The position numbers were made by a program, and so were the translations under genes. DNA of 12,192 nt from CAYZZU01 sp964483105. Its GTDB lineage: Bacteria > CG2-30-53-67. Positions 5,389-12,192 of this stretch are shown one piece after another (position 1 is the first letter of the stretch; the number at the start of each line of letters is the position of its first letter). The stretch covers positions 1 through 12,192 of the forward strand of contig CAYZZU010000054.1 of assembly GCA_964483105.1 (NCBI GenBank), read 5' to 3'. The notes beneath the pieces are model-generated. The model was not told the origin of the DNA, did not search any database, and saw only the letters and a program-made list of their open reading frames with translations.

Positions 5389-7707
5389 ATGAACGTTTCG
5401 CTTCGATCCGCGCGGTGGCTTCCGGTACTCGTCAGTCTCCTCTTCATCCTGGAGAGTCAGGCCGAGGGAGGAATCCTGGACTTTTTCCGGAGTGAAAAGG
5501 TTCCGCCCCGCGACTACCTGATCCTGATTCATTATGAACTCGGGATGCATTGTACCGGTTTTGATTTCTCCTACTGCTGTATACTGCCCCCCTATAACTC
5601 CATCCTGGCCCAGGTTGTGAAGACCGAACGGCATGGGGACAAGCCGGTCCTTCTGCAATCCGACCCGAATGATCCGGAGGTGCTGGTAGACGGGAAGAGG
5701 CGCTTCAGGCTGGCCTACACCCATGAAGATCCGGACGGTGTTCCGAACACCTATTCCTTCAGCAAGAAACTGGTCTACTGGGGGGTAGGGTACAAGGGGG
5801 GTTCGCTGCCGAACCAGTATTTCAGCAATCTGTATCTCTATCAGGATCTTTCCGGTTCCAACCCGGAGAAGACCACCTCCAACGCAAAGAAACTCCATAT
5901 CGGTCTGGATACCCCGATCGAGCACAATCAGGGTCCCACGGGGCAGGAGGTGGGGAGGGGCTTTCTCCGTTATTCCGGACCGACCGGGACCGTGGTCTTT
6001 ACCGACTCTCCGGTCATGGAGAACGTGCCGATCCGGTTGACCCATCCCGGTATCTGGGAGGCGCTGGGGCTTCCCCTGACGCCCTTCAACGATTCCTTTA
6101 CCCAGATCCTGTATGTGGAAGAGCCGATGGTGCAGCCCTATCAGAAGTCGGTGGTGACGCTGGTGGATGCCGAAAGTGGGAAGCCGGTCATCGATTCTTC
6201 CGGCAAGGTCGTTCGTTTCTTCGGGCTGAACCCGATTGATGTTCCGAACTGCGCCCGGTGCCACTCGAACGAGAAAGCCAACGGGACAAAATACCGGAAA
6301 TACCGGGAGGAATACGAATTCTGGAGACACGTGCGCGGTTCCTCCGAGTGGTATGCCGAACTCAAGGCGGCCGCGATCTCGATTCTGGAGATCCATGACG
6401 ATCATCACGGGACGAACTTTCTCGCGAACTGGCCGGCCGGAGCGAACACCCATATCCGTCTGGGACGGGACACGGTGGTCTGCCAGGAGTGTCACGCCGA
6501 CAACATCATTGGGCGGCTTTTCTCCAGGAGGGTCCGGGACCTTCCCGCGAAGGATATCCGGAAGGGAGATCCCCGCCTTCCGGCGCCCGACCACCTGATC
6601 TCTCCCTTGAGTGAGGCCATGCACAAGGCCCACCAGCGGAAGAATCCTCTTCCGGACAGCTTGGGACAGGCCTCCGGTTGCCAGCTCTGCCATCCTTCAC
6701 ATCGAAGCGACCGGAGCCTGGACGATTTCCCCCTGACCCGGGACGGTAGAAACCGGTTCGCCCGAAGGGATATCCGGGATGCCAAGGGGTGTTACACGAA
6801 CCGGGATGTTCATGACAACCGGAGACGGAACCGGGACGGGGCCGAAACCCCGAATCATCTGAACGCGGTCGGGACCTATCTCCTCCGCGAGGTGATGGAG
6901 AGGGATGGCCAAGACCGGGGGCTGTATTGTACCAACTGCCACAATCGCCTGGCCCGCGCATTGTACAAATTGGATCATCTGCGGGATGCGGTGACGCAGA
7001 AGGGGCGTACGCTCAGGAACCGGTCTCTTTCCAGGATTGCCGCCGCGATCGGGGTGACCGAGCAGGTGTTGAAAAGAGAGTACATCAATCCCAAAAGTCC
7101 CGGGAAAGGGGACGACACCGAAAGCGGGGTGTACAAAACCTGGGACCGGACGGGACAGACCATCGCCCCGATCGCCCGGATTCGGGTGGACCGGGAAGGC
7201 AAGCCGGTCCTCACGCCACCGGATTCCGACGGGGATCGATCCGTCATCATTGAGGATCCCGATCCGGAGGGAACGAAGGGGAAACCGGTCTCCTATGATG
7301 TGGCTACCCACGGCAGGGATTACTGGCTTTCCGCGGGAGAACCGCACTGTGCCGATTGTCATGCCCCGCCTTTCGTGGAGAGCCTGGGGGGGGACGCATT
7401 TCCGATCGATCAGCCCGGTAAATACGCCCTGATGCGCTATTCCAGGGGGCATTACGGGATCGCCTGTCAGGGCTGCCATGAATCGACGCATGGTCTTTAT
7501 CCGGTGAACCCGGCCGTGGACCGCGTCAGCTACCGGCAGGCGGCGATGCTGAATCCTGACGGTTCACACGGACCGGTCCGGTGCGCCGCCTGTCATCGCG
7601 TGAATCGCTTCGGCGTACCCTCCAGGCATCCGGGCGAGATTGATCCGAAGGGTCCGGTCTGGAATCATTTTGACCAGGCCGTCACGTTGCAACATACGTT
7701 GAGGTAG
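5389..7707 (+). CDS. Exported multiheme c-type cytochrome, seven CxxCH motifs (paralogue of 668-3682)
   Basis: The protein has 772 residues with an N-terminal signal peptide (hydrophobic LPVLVSLLFIL, likely cleaved after ESQA). The N-terminal domain matches the first cytochrome closely (HYELGMHCTGF, SYCC, LPPYNSILAQVVKTE; Cys55, Cys63, Cys64). CxxCH motifs start at 288, 365, 431, 514, 654, 693 and 732, in the same order as hemes 1-7 of the paralogue. CYTNRDVH (468-475) and IHDDHHGT (335-342) are also shared. It stops, with two TAG codons in a row, where the paralogue continues into hemes 8 and 9. It lacks the His-rich repeats. AAAGGGG at 5375-5381 is a well-spaced SD. It sits in one apparent operon with the isomerase before it and the lipoprotein 32 bases after it. 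Its role is probably electron transfer in the periplasm, at the outer membrane or outside the cell; the partner is unknown. Confidence 0.9.
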   Translation: MNVSLRSARWLPVLVSLLFILESQAEGGILDFFRSEKVPPRDYLILIHYELGMHCTGFDFSYCCILPPYNSILAQVVKTERHGDKPVLLQSDPNDPEVLVDGKRRFRLAYTHEDPDGVPNTYSFSKKLVYWGVGYKGGSLPNQYFSNLYLYQDLSGSNPEKTTSNAKKLHIGLDTPIEHNQGPTGQEVGRGFLRYSGPTGTVVFTDSPVMENVPIRLTHPGIWEALGLPLTPFNDSFTQILYVEEPMVQPYQKSVVTLVDAESGKPVIDSSGKVVRFFGLNPIDVPNCARCHSNEKANGTKYRKYREEYEFWRHVRGSSEWYAELKAAAISILEIHDDHHGTNFLANWPAGANTHIRLGRDTVVCQECHADNIIGRLFSRRVRDLPAKDIRKGDPRLPAPDHLISPLSEAMHKAHQRKNPLPDSLGQASGCQLCHPSHRSDRSLDDFPLTRDGRNRFARRDIRDAKGCYTNRDVHDNRRRNRDGAETPNHLNAVGTYLLREVMERDGQDRGLYCTNCHNRLARALYKLDHLRDAVTQKGRTLRNRSLSRIAAAIGVTEQVLKREYINPKSPGKGDDTESGVYKTWDRTGQTIAPIARIRVDREGKPVLTPPDSDGDRSVIIEDPDPEGTKGKPVSYDVATHGRDYWLSAGEPHCADCHAPPFVESLGGDAFPIDQPGKYALMRYSRGHYGIACQGCHESTHGLYPVNPAVDRVSYRQAAMLNPDGSHGPVRCAACHRVNRFGVPSRHPGEIDPKGPVWNHFDQAVTLQHTLR

Positions 7708-7739
7708 TAGAAACCGGAACGAATCCAGGAGGAGAAGCC

Positions 7740-8180
7740 ATGAAGAAAGATCGATTCGCACATTTTTCCGTCCTGATATTCATCCTGGCCGCGGCCTGCG
7801 CGAGCCCCTGGATTCCTCTGAGTCCCGGTGAAAAGGTTCTGACCTTTTTGGATGTTCCGATTGAACGACTCCATGCCGAAACGGACCGGTACGTGGGATC
7901 GGTTTTTGAGGGGAGATTCAAGTTCTACCGGATTTACCACGACAAGAACACGGCCGATCTGTCGAAGCGGGAGCAGGTGATTGCCGGAAAGACCCATTTT
8001 ACGGCCCGTCCGCTCAGCCAGTACATTCACGTGATTCAGATTCAGATCACGCCCCGGCAGGAAAAGGTGATCCGGAAGATGGGGATTGGAAGGCAGGATG
8101 TCATCCGGGCCCGGGTCCGTTTTGCCGGGATCGCACCGGGGGGCGCCCTGGCTTTTGATCTGATGGAAATCCTGAAATAA
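7740..8180 (+). CDS. Small predicted lipoprotein of unknown function
   Basis: The protein has 146 residues and starts at ATG 7740 after AGGAGG (spacing seven). A short basic N-terminus (MKKDRFAHF) and hydrophobic segment end in LAAAC at about residue 20, a reasonable though not ideal lipobox, so lipid anchoring is likely. The mature part is mostly beta-like, with alternating IHVIQIQITP and RARVRFAGIAP stretches, and has no CxxCH or other cysteine-rich motif. I do not recognise the family. The last gene of the isomerase-cytochrome operon, it could be an outer-membrane attachment or assembly partner for the cytochrome; that is inference from position alone. Confidence 0.75.
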   Translation: MKKDRFAHFSVLIFILAAACASPWIPLSPGEKVLTFLDVPIERLHAETDRYVGSVFEGRFKFYRIYHDKNTADLSKREQVIAGKTHFTARPLSQYIHVIQIQITPRQEKVIRKMGIGRQDVIRARVRFAGIAPGGALAFDLMEILK

Positions 8181-8209
8181 GGCAGGTATCCCGATCCCGC
8201 TGTCCGTTG

Positions 8210-8950
8210 CTACTTGACGGCGGGCAGGAAGAGCTGTTGCCCCGGATAGAGGTTGTCCGGGTTCCGGATCTGGTCCCGGTTGGCCTTGTAGATAACCTTC
8301 CAGAACGATTCATCTCCGTAGAGGGGGGAGTTTTTGGCGATACTCTTCAAGGTCTCTCCCTTTTTCACGATATGGTAGACAGGGAGTTTCCGTTCCAGTT
8401 CCTTCTTGAACGCTTTTGCTTTTTTAATGCTCATCTCGGCGTAGTCTATGGCCTGATTCGATTTCGCCAGCGCCTCCCTGTAACGGCATTCATCATGGGA
8501 CAGTTCCCTGGCTTCCTGAACACTCCGGATGGCCAGTTTGTACTCACGACGCGCGTACCGGTTGGCCTCGGCCTGTTCCCCCTCATGGATTTTCTTGATG
8601 GAAAGAAGAATATTCTGCTGAATCTCGTGGTAAAGATCGGATTTGATCCGGGTCGTCCGGTTGATCATTTCTTTGGACAGATTCTGTACATCGAGCGCCA
8701 GTTTCTTGAGTTCGCGGTTCGATTTCCGGATTTTCCCTTTCATGCCCAGGTCGATCTGGCGCAATTCTTCCTGAGCCTGTCGGACCTTGGCCGGTATATA
8801 GACGCTGGAGCAGGAGTTCTTCGCGGCCGCCATGAGAAACCGCGCGTCCGTGATCTCACGAACCGGACGCGGGGTACATCCAAAGGCGAGGGTCAACATC
8901 AGCGTGACCAGCGTACTCGAGAATAGATTCGTTTTCCCGCGTAAGTTCAT
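8210..8950 (-). CDS. LysM-domain lipoprotein
   Basis: The protein has 246 residues, with a basic start, a hydrophobic segment and LAFGC as a weak lipobox (Cys near 25). A long, charged, helical and probably coiled-coil middle part follows. The C-terminus (about 191-246) is a LysM domain: YHIVKKGETLKSIA, then NPDNLYPGQQLFLP. LysM domains bind the glycan chain of peptidoglycan, so this is probably an envelope protein tethered to a membrane and touching the cell wall. Its ATG overlaps the aspS stop as ATGA (8947-8950) and no strong SD is seen, so translation is probably coupled to aspS. It is the last gene of the hisS operon and converges on the lipoprotein gene that ends at 8180. Why an envelope gene is coupled to a synthetase is not clear from the sequence. 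Confidence 0.85.
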   Translation of the reverse strand: MNLRGKTNLFSSTLVTLMLTLAFGCTPRPVREITDARFLMAAAKNSCSSVYIPAKVRQAQEELRQIDLGMKGKIRKSNRELKKLALDVQNLSKEMINRTTRIKSDLYHEIQQNILLSIKKIHEGEQAEANRYARREYKLAIRSVQEARELSHDECRYREALAKSNQAIDYAEMSIKKAKAFKKELERKLPVYHIVKKGETLKSIAKNSPLYGDESFWKVIYKANRDQIRNPDNLYPGQQLFLPAVK

Positions 8951-10728
8951 TCCGATTCCACCACTCGGGTCTGGATCATCAGCTCTTCCAGTTGTTTCGG
9001 ATCGACCTGTGAGGGAGCCTCGGTCATCAGGCAGGTCGCCTTCTGTGTTTTGGGAAAGGCGATGACATTCCGGATGGAAGGAGCATCGCTCAGAATCATG
9101 ATGATCCGGTCAAGCCCGAAGGCGATCCCTCCGTGCGGCGGCGCTCCGTATTCCAGGGCCTCCAGAAGGAATCCGAATCGGTCGGCTGCCTCTTCCGGCG
9201 CGATCCCCAGGGCCGAGAACATCTGTTTCTGGACCTCTTTCCGGTGGATACGGATGCTCCCTCCACCGATTTCGGCACCATTCAACACAAGATCGTACGC
9301 GCGCGCGCGGACACGTCCCGGTTCGGTTTCGAGCAGTGGAAGGTCTTCCTCGACCGGAGCCGTAAAGGGATGGTGCATGGCGGTAAAACGCTTCTCCTGC
9401 GGGCTCCATTCCAGGAGCGGGAAGTCGGTAATCCAGGTGAAATCATACCGCTTGGGATCGATCAGATTCAGTCGTTTTGCCATTTCATTCCGGAGATTCC
9501 CCAGGGTTTCAAAGACGACGTCCGGACGGTCGGCAACGAAGATCAGAAGATCGCCTTCGGTACCTTCCAGTCGTTCCAGGATCCCTTGGAGCAACTCCGG
9601 CTTGAAAAACTTGGCGATCGGAGAGGATATCCCCTCTTTCGTCACCTTGAACCAGGCCAGTCCTTTTGCACCGAAGATCCTGGCGTATTCGGTCAGATCG
9701 TCCAGATCCTTTCTGGAGTATCCACCGCAGCCGGGACAGCGGATGCCGCGTACCGTTCCTCCGGAGGAAAGCGCCTGGGTGAAGACCTTGAACCCGGATT
9801 GGGTCGCCAGGTCTGAAATATCCTGAAGTTCCAGCCCGAAGCGGGTATCCGGTTTGTCCAACCCGAAACGGGTCAGGGCCTCCCCGTACGGGATTCTCGG
9901 AAAGGGTGTGTTGATCGTGATGCCCCGGGATTCCCGAAAGATGCGGGCGATCCATTCCTCCGTGATGGAATAAAGATCCTCTTCATCCACAAAAGACAGC
10001 TCCATGTCGATCTGGGTAAACTCCGGCTGGCGGTCCGCCCGGAGGTCCTCGTCGCGAAAACATCGGACGATCTGGTAGTAACGTTCGAATCCGGCGACCA
10101 TCAGGAGCTGTTTAAACAACTGCGGTGACTGAGGCAGGGCGTAGAATCGTCCGGGGTTGACCCGGCTCGGCACCAGATAGTCCCGTGCTCCTTCCGGAGT
10201 CGATTTCGTGAGGATCGGAGTCTCGATTTCCAGGAAGCCCTTCTGGTTCAGGAATTCCCGGGTGATCCGCGAGACATGATGTCGAAGAATGATGTTCTCC
10301 CGCATCGGTTTCCGGCGCAGGTCGAGGTACCGGTATTTCAGCCGGAGAGACTCCGAAACCTCCACGTTGTCTTCAATCATGAAGGGAGGGGTCCTGCATT
10401 TGTTCAGGATCTCCAACCGTTCGGCGTAGACCTCGATCTCGCCGGTCGGAATTTTCGGGTTGGACATCCCCTCCGGTCGTGTCCGAACTGTTCCGCGAAC
10501 CTGGATCACGAACTCACTCCGAAGGTCGTGAGAAAGGGTGTGACATTCCCTGGAAACCTCCGGACTGAAGACCACCTGGGCGATTCCGGACCGGTCCCGA
10601 AGATCGATGAAAATCAGGCCGCCGTGATCCCTCCGCCTTTGGACCCAGCCGGCGAGAACCACCGTCGCCCCCGCGTCCGATGCCCGGATTTCTCCGCAAT
10701 ATCTGTCCCGTTTGAATCTCTTTGTCAT
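8947..10728 (-). CDS. aspS: Aspartyl-tRNA synthetase
   Basis: The protein has 593 residues, the usual length for bacterial AspRS. It charges tRNA-Asp with aspartate in the cytoplasm. It has an N-terminal OB-fold anticodon-binding domain (to about 110), class II motif 2 (FRDEDLRADRQPEF, about 224-237), the bacterial GAD insert (about 300-420, with LTEYARIFGAKGLAW) and motif 3 (GIAFGLDRIIMIL, about 534-546). His35 in RRRDHGG and Gly87 in RPEG match the residues reported for non-discriminating AspRS (His31/Gly83 in Pseudomonas aeruginosa), where E. coli has Leu and Lys. This suggests that it may also charge tRNA-Asn. The gene starts nine bases after hisS and overlaps the LysM gene by four bases, so all three appear co-transcribed. 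Purine-rich sequence at the hisS end supplies its SD. Confidence 0.97.
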   Translation of the reverse strand: MTKRFKRDRYCGEIRASDAGATVVLAGWVQRRRDHGGLIFIDLRDRSGIAQVVFSPEVSRECHTLSHDLRSEFVIQVRGTVRTRPEGMSNPKIPTGEIEVYAERLEILNKCRTPPFMIEDNVEVSESLRLKYRYLDLRRKPMRENIILRHHVSRITREFLNQKGFLEIETPILTKSTPEGARDYLVPSRVNPGRFYALPQSPQLFKQLLMVAGFERYYQIVRCFRDEDLRADRQPEFTQIDMELSFVDEEDLYSITEEWIARIFRESRGITINTPFPRIPYGEALTRFGLDKPDTRFGLELQDISDLATQSGFKVFTQALSSGGTVRGIRCPGCGGYSRKDLDDLTEYARIFGAKGLAWFKVTKEGISSPIAKFFKPELLQGILERLEGTEGDLLIFVADRPDVVFETLGNLRNEMAKRLNLIDPKRYDFTWITDFPLLEWSPQEKRFTAMHHPFTAPVEEDLPLLETEPGRVRARAYDLVLNGAEIGGGSIRIHRKEVQKQMFSALGIAPEEAADRFGFLLEALEYGAPPHGGIAFGLDRIIMILSDAPSIRNVIAFPKTQKATCLMTEAPSQVDPKQLEELMIQTRVVESE

Positions 10729-10737
10729 GATACCGCC

Positions 10738-12006
10738 TTATCTCTCCTGTGAGCTCTCCCAGCGTTTTTCGATGGTGTCCACAAAACGATCCAGGTTGAT
10801 CTCGACCTGATCCTTGTTTTTCATGTCCCGAAGGAGGATCGTTCCCCGGTTTAACTCCTCTTCTCCGAGGATACCGACGAGGCTCGCTCCCGCCTTATCC
10901 GCTTTTTTCATCTGACTCTTCAGGCTTTTCCCCTGGTAATTCGTCTCCGCGCGGATTCCCCTCGACCGCAATTGATGAAGCAGGAGGGGAATTCGTTTCA
11001 GCGCCTCCGGACCCAGCGCCGCCAGGTAGAGAAGCGGAGGGACGGGACGGGACGTGCCCTCCGGAAGGAGGGCTGTGATGCGTTCGAGACCCACAGCGAA
11101 TCCAATGCCGGGCGTCGGCGGACCACCGATTTCCTCCACGAGGCCGTCATAGCGTCCGCCGGCCGCGACCGCGTTCTGGGAACCGAGCTTCCCGGTCACC
11201 ATCTCGAAGGCGGTACGGGTATAGTAATCAAGCCCCCGGACCAGGCGTTCATTGATCACGAACGGAATGCGCAGGTCGTTCAAGACTCGCTGGACCTCTT
11301 CGAAGTGCGCCATGCAATCCCGGCAAAGAAAACCCAGGAGGACCGGTGCGTCGGCGGTCGACTCCCTGCAGCCGGGGACTTTGCAGTCCAGGACCCGGAG
11401 TGGGTTCCCCACGGAACGCCGTCGACAGTCACCGCAGAGCGTTGGAGAGCGTTTCTCCAGGAAGCTCTTGAGTTCCCGGCGATACAGAGGTCGGCAAGTT
11501 CTGCATCCGAGGGAATTGATTTCAAGCACTGTATCCGTAATCCCGAGTCTCTGGAAGAACAGGTACACCATCGAGAGGAGTTCCGCGTCGGCCATGGGAT
11601 TGTCGGTTCCCAGCACCTCCGCGCCGATCTGGTGGAATTGCCGGTAGCGTCCCTTTTGGGGCCGTTCATGACGAAACATGGGACCGAGGTAGTAGAGCTT
11701 GCTCACGGTGGACGGGGCCAGACGGTGGTGTTCCACCAGCGCCCGGATTACACCGGCCGTGCCTTCCGGGCGGAGGGAGATATTGACGCCCTTGCTGTCC
11801 TGGAAGGTGTACATCTCTTTTTCAACAATATCGGTTTCTCCCCCGATACTCCGCGCGAAGAGATCCGTGTACTCGAAAACGGGGATCCGGATGTTGAAAA
11901 ATCCGTGCTCTTCAAAGGTCTTTTTCGCCACGGATTCTACCAACTCCCATTTCCAGACCTCTTCCGGAAAGATGTCCTGGACCCCTTTTACCCCTCTGAT
12001 CTTCAA
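10738..12006 (-). CDS. hisS: Histidyl-tRNA synthetase, TTG start
   Basis: The protein has 422 residues, a normal length, and charges tRNA-His in the cytoplasm. The start is taken as TTG at 12006 (KIRGVKGVQDIFPEE follows), because AGGAG lies seven bases before it. The in-frame ATG at 12063 falls inside the -35 box of the promoter. Visible class II features are LRPEGTAGVIRAL (79-91), motif 2 (FRHERPQKGRYRQFHQIGAE, 111-130), the HisA signature LVRGLDYYTR (255-264) and motif 3 (GIGFAVGLERI, 300-310). The middle insert holds four cysteine pairs (168/171, 191/194, 208/213, 228/231), a pattern I recall from several bacterial HisRS; metal binding is possible. It is the first gene of the hisS-aspS-LysM operon. 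Confidence 0.97.
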   Translation of the reverse strand: MKIRGVKGVQDIFPEEVWKWELVESVAKKTFEEHGFFNIRIPVFEYTDLFARSIGGETDIVEKEMYTFQDSKGVNISLRPEGTAGVIRALVEHHRLAPSTVSKLYYLGPMFRHERPQKGRYRQFHQIGAEVLGTDNPMADAELLSMVYLFFQRLGITDTVLEINSLGCRTCRPLYRRELKSFLEKRSPTLCGDCRRRSVGNPLRVLDCKVPGCRESTADAPVLLGFLCRDCMAHFEEVQRVLNDLRIPFVINERLVRGLDYYTRTAFEMVTGKLGSQNAVAAGGRYDGLVEEIGGPPTPGIGFAVGLERITALLPEGTSRPVPPLLYLAALGPEALKRIPLLLHQLRSRGIRAETNYQGKSLKSQMKKADKAGASLVGILGEEELNRGTILLRDMKNKDQVEINLDRFVDTIEKRWESSQER

Positions 12007-12034
12007 AAATTGGCTCCTATTCTGAAATTCAGAC

Positions 12035-12063
12035 AATATACTGATTGCAGCATAAAATGTCAA
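12035..12063 (-). promoter_or_regulatory. Sigma-70 promoter of hisS
   Basis: On the minus strand, TTGACA (12063-12058) and TATATT (12040-12035) are separated by exactly 17 bases. Transcription would begin near 12028, giving a leader of about 22 bases with an SD before the TTG at 12006. This is one of the clearest promoters in the window. Confidence 0.85.
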
Positions 12064-12092
12064 TAAGAAAGGACTTTTGACTCATTTTTTGT

Positions 12093-12121
12093 TTGACAAC
12101 TTCATTGATTCTTGTTAATTT
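12093..12121 (+). promoter_or_regulatory. Candidate sigma-70 promoter of the tRNA-Gly gene
   Basis: A perfect TTGACA (12093-12098) is followed, after 16-17 bases, by TTAATT/TAATTT (12115-12121), a poor -10 box in an AT-rich stretch. The predicted start lies about ten bases before the tRNA, which is a usual distance. The -35 box is convincing and the -10 is not. Confidence 0.5.
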
Positions 12122-12138
12122 TTAGATTCATGGAACAA

Positions 12139-12192
12139 GCGGGAATAGCTCAGTGGTAGAGCATCGCCTTGCCAAGGCGAGGGTCGCGGGTT
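12139..12192 (+). tRNA. tRNA-Gly (anticodon GCC), 3' end cut by the window
   Basis: The acceptor strand GCGGGAA (12139-12145), D-arm (GCTC/GAGC with AGTGGTA loop), anticodon stem TCGCC/GGCGA (12164-12168, 12176-12180) and anticodon GCC (12171-12173) are all present. A variable loop and the 5' side of the T-stem (GCGGG, then TT) follow. The rest of the T-arm, the acceptor 3' strand and any CCA lie outside the window. It is transcribed away from hisS. Confidence 0.95.

Noticed and set aside
4186..6693. 835-codon open frame antisense to the isomerase and second cytochrome
   Set aside because: It spans two well-supported genes on the other strand and shows no domain or sensible start signal; a codon-bias artefact is the simplest explanation.
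7708..7739. Frameshifted remainder of the second cytochrome after its stop
   Set aside because: Only 32 bases separate it from the next gene, none encode CxxCH, and an intact SD for the lipoprotein occupies the space.
8181..8209. Terminator between the convergent operons
   Set aside because: A weak CCCG/CGGG and CCGT/ACGG pairing can be drawn, but it has bulges and no T run on either strand.

Overview
The window reads as chromosomal DNA of a Gram-negative, respiring bacterium. Signal peptides, lipoproteins, a SurA/PpiC-like periplasmic isomerase, two very large multiheme c-type cytochromes and a sigma-54 promoter together suggest a Desulfobacterota/'deltaproteobacterial' metal- or mineral-respiring lineage. 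That placement is inference; no phylogenetic marker was compared.

Layout. 1-123 is the 3' end of an unidentified plus-strand gene, closed by a long symmetrical terminator (148-193). A gene-free stretch (194-528) with several palindromes leads to a near-consensus -24/-12 promoter (529-544). This promoter should drive a 1004-residue, nine-CxxCH cytochrome (668-3682), which is preceded by a possible 28-codon leader ORF and followed by its own terminator (3733-3767). Next is a plus-strand operon: a parvulin-type peptidyl-prolyl isomerase (3919-5352), a second, paralogous seven-CxxCH cytochrome (5389-7707) and a small lipoprotein of unknown function (7740-8180). It converges, across 29 bases, on a minus-strand housekeeping operon hisS-aspS-LysM lipoprotein (12006 down to 8210) with a clear sigma-70 promoter. 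A tRNA-Gly(GCC) gene diverges from hisS and runs off the right edge.

How the parts fit. The two cytochromes share an uncharacterised N-terminal domain (a Cys-x7-Cys-Cys motif followed by LPPYNSILAQVV) and seven hemes in the same order. The first has two extra C-terminal hemes and a duplicated His-rich tail just after the signal peptide. The isomerase between them is a plausible export or folding helper. No porin, inner-membrane quinol oxidase or cytochrome maturation gene lies in the window, so the full electron route cannot be seen. The most novel-looking element is this cytochrome/isomerase/lipoprotein locus, with one copy apparently under separate sigma-54 control.

The AspRS carries residues associated with the non-discriminating type, which suggests the organism may make Asn-tRNA by transamidation.
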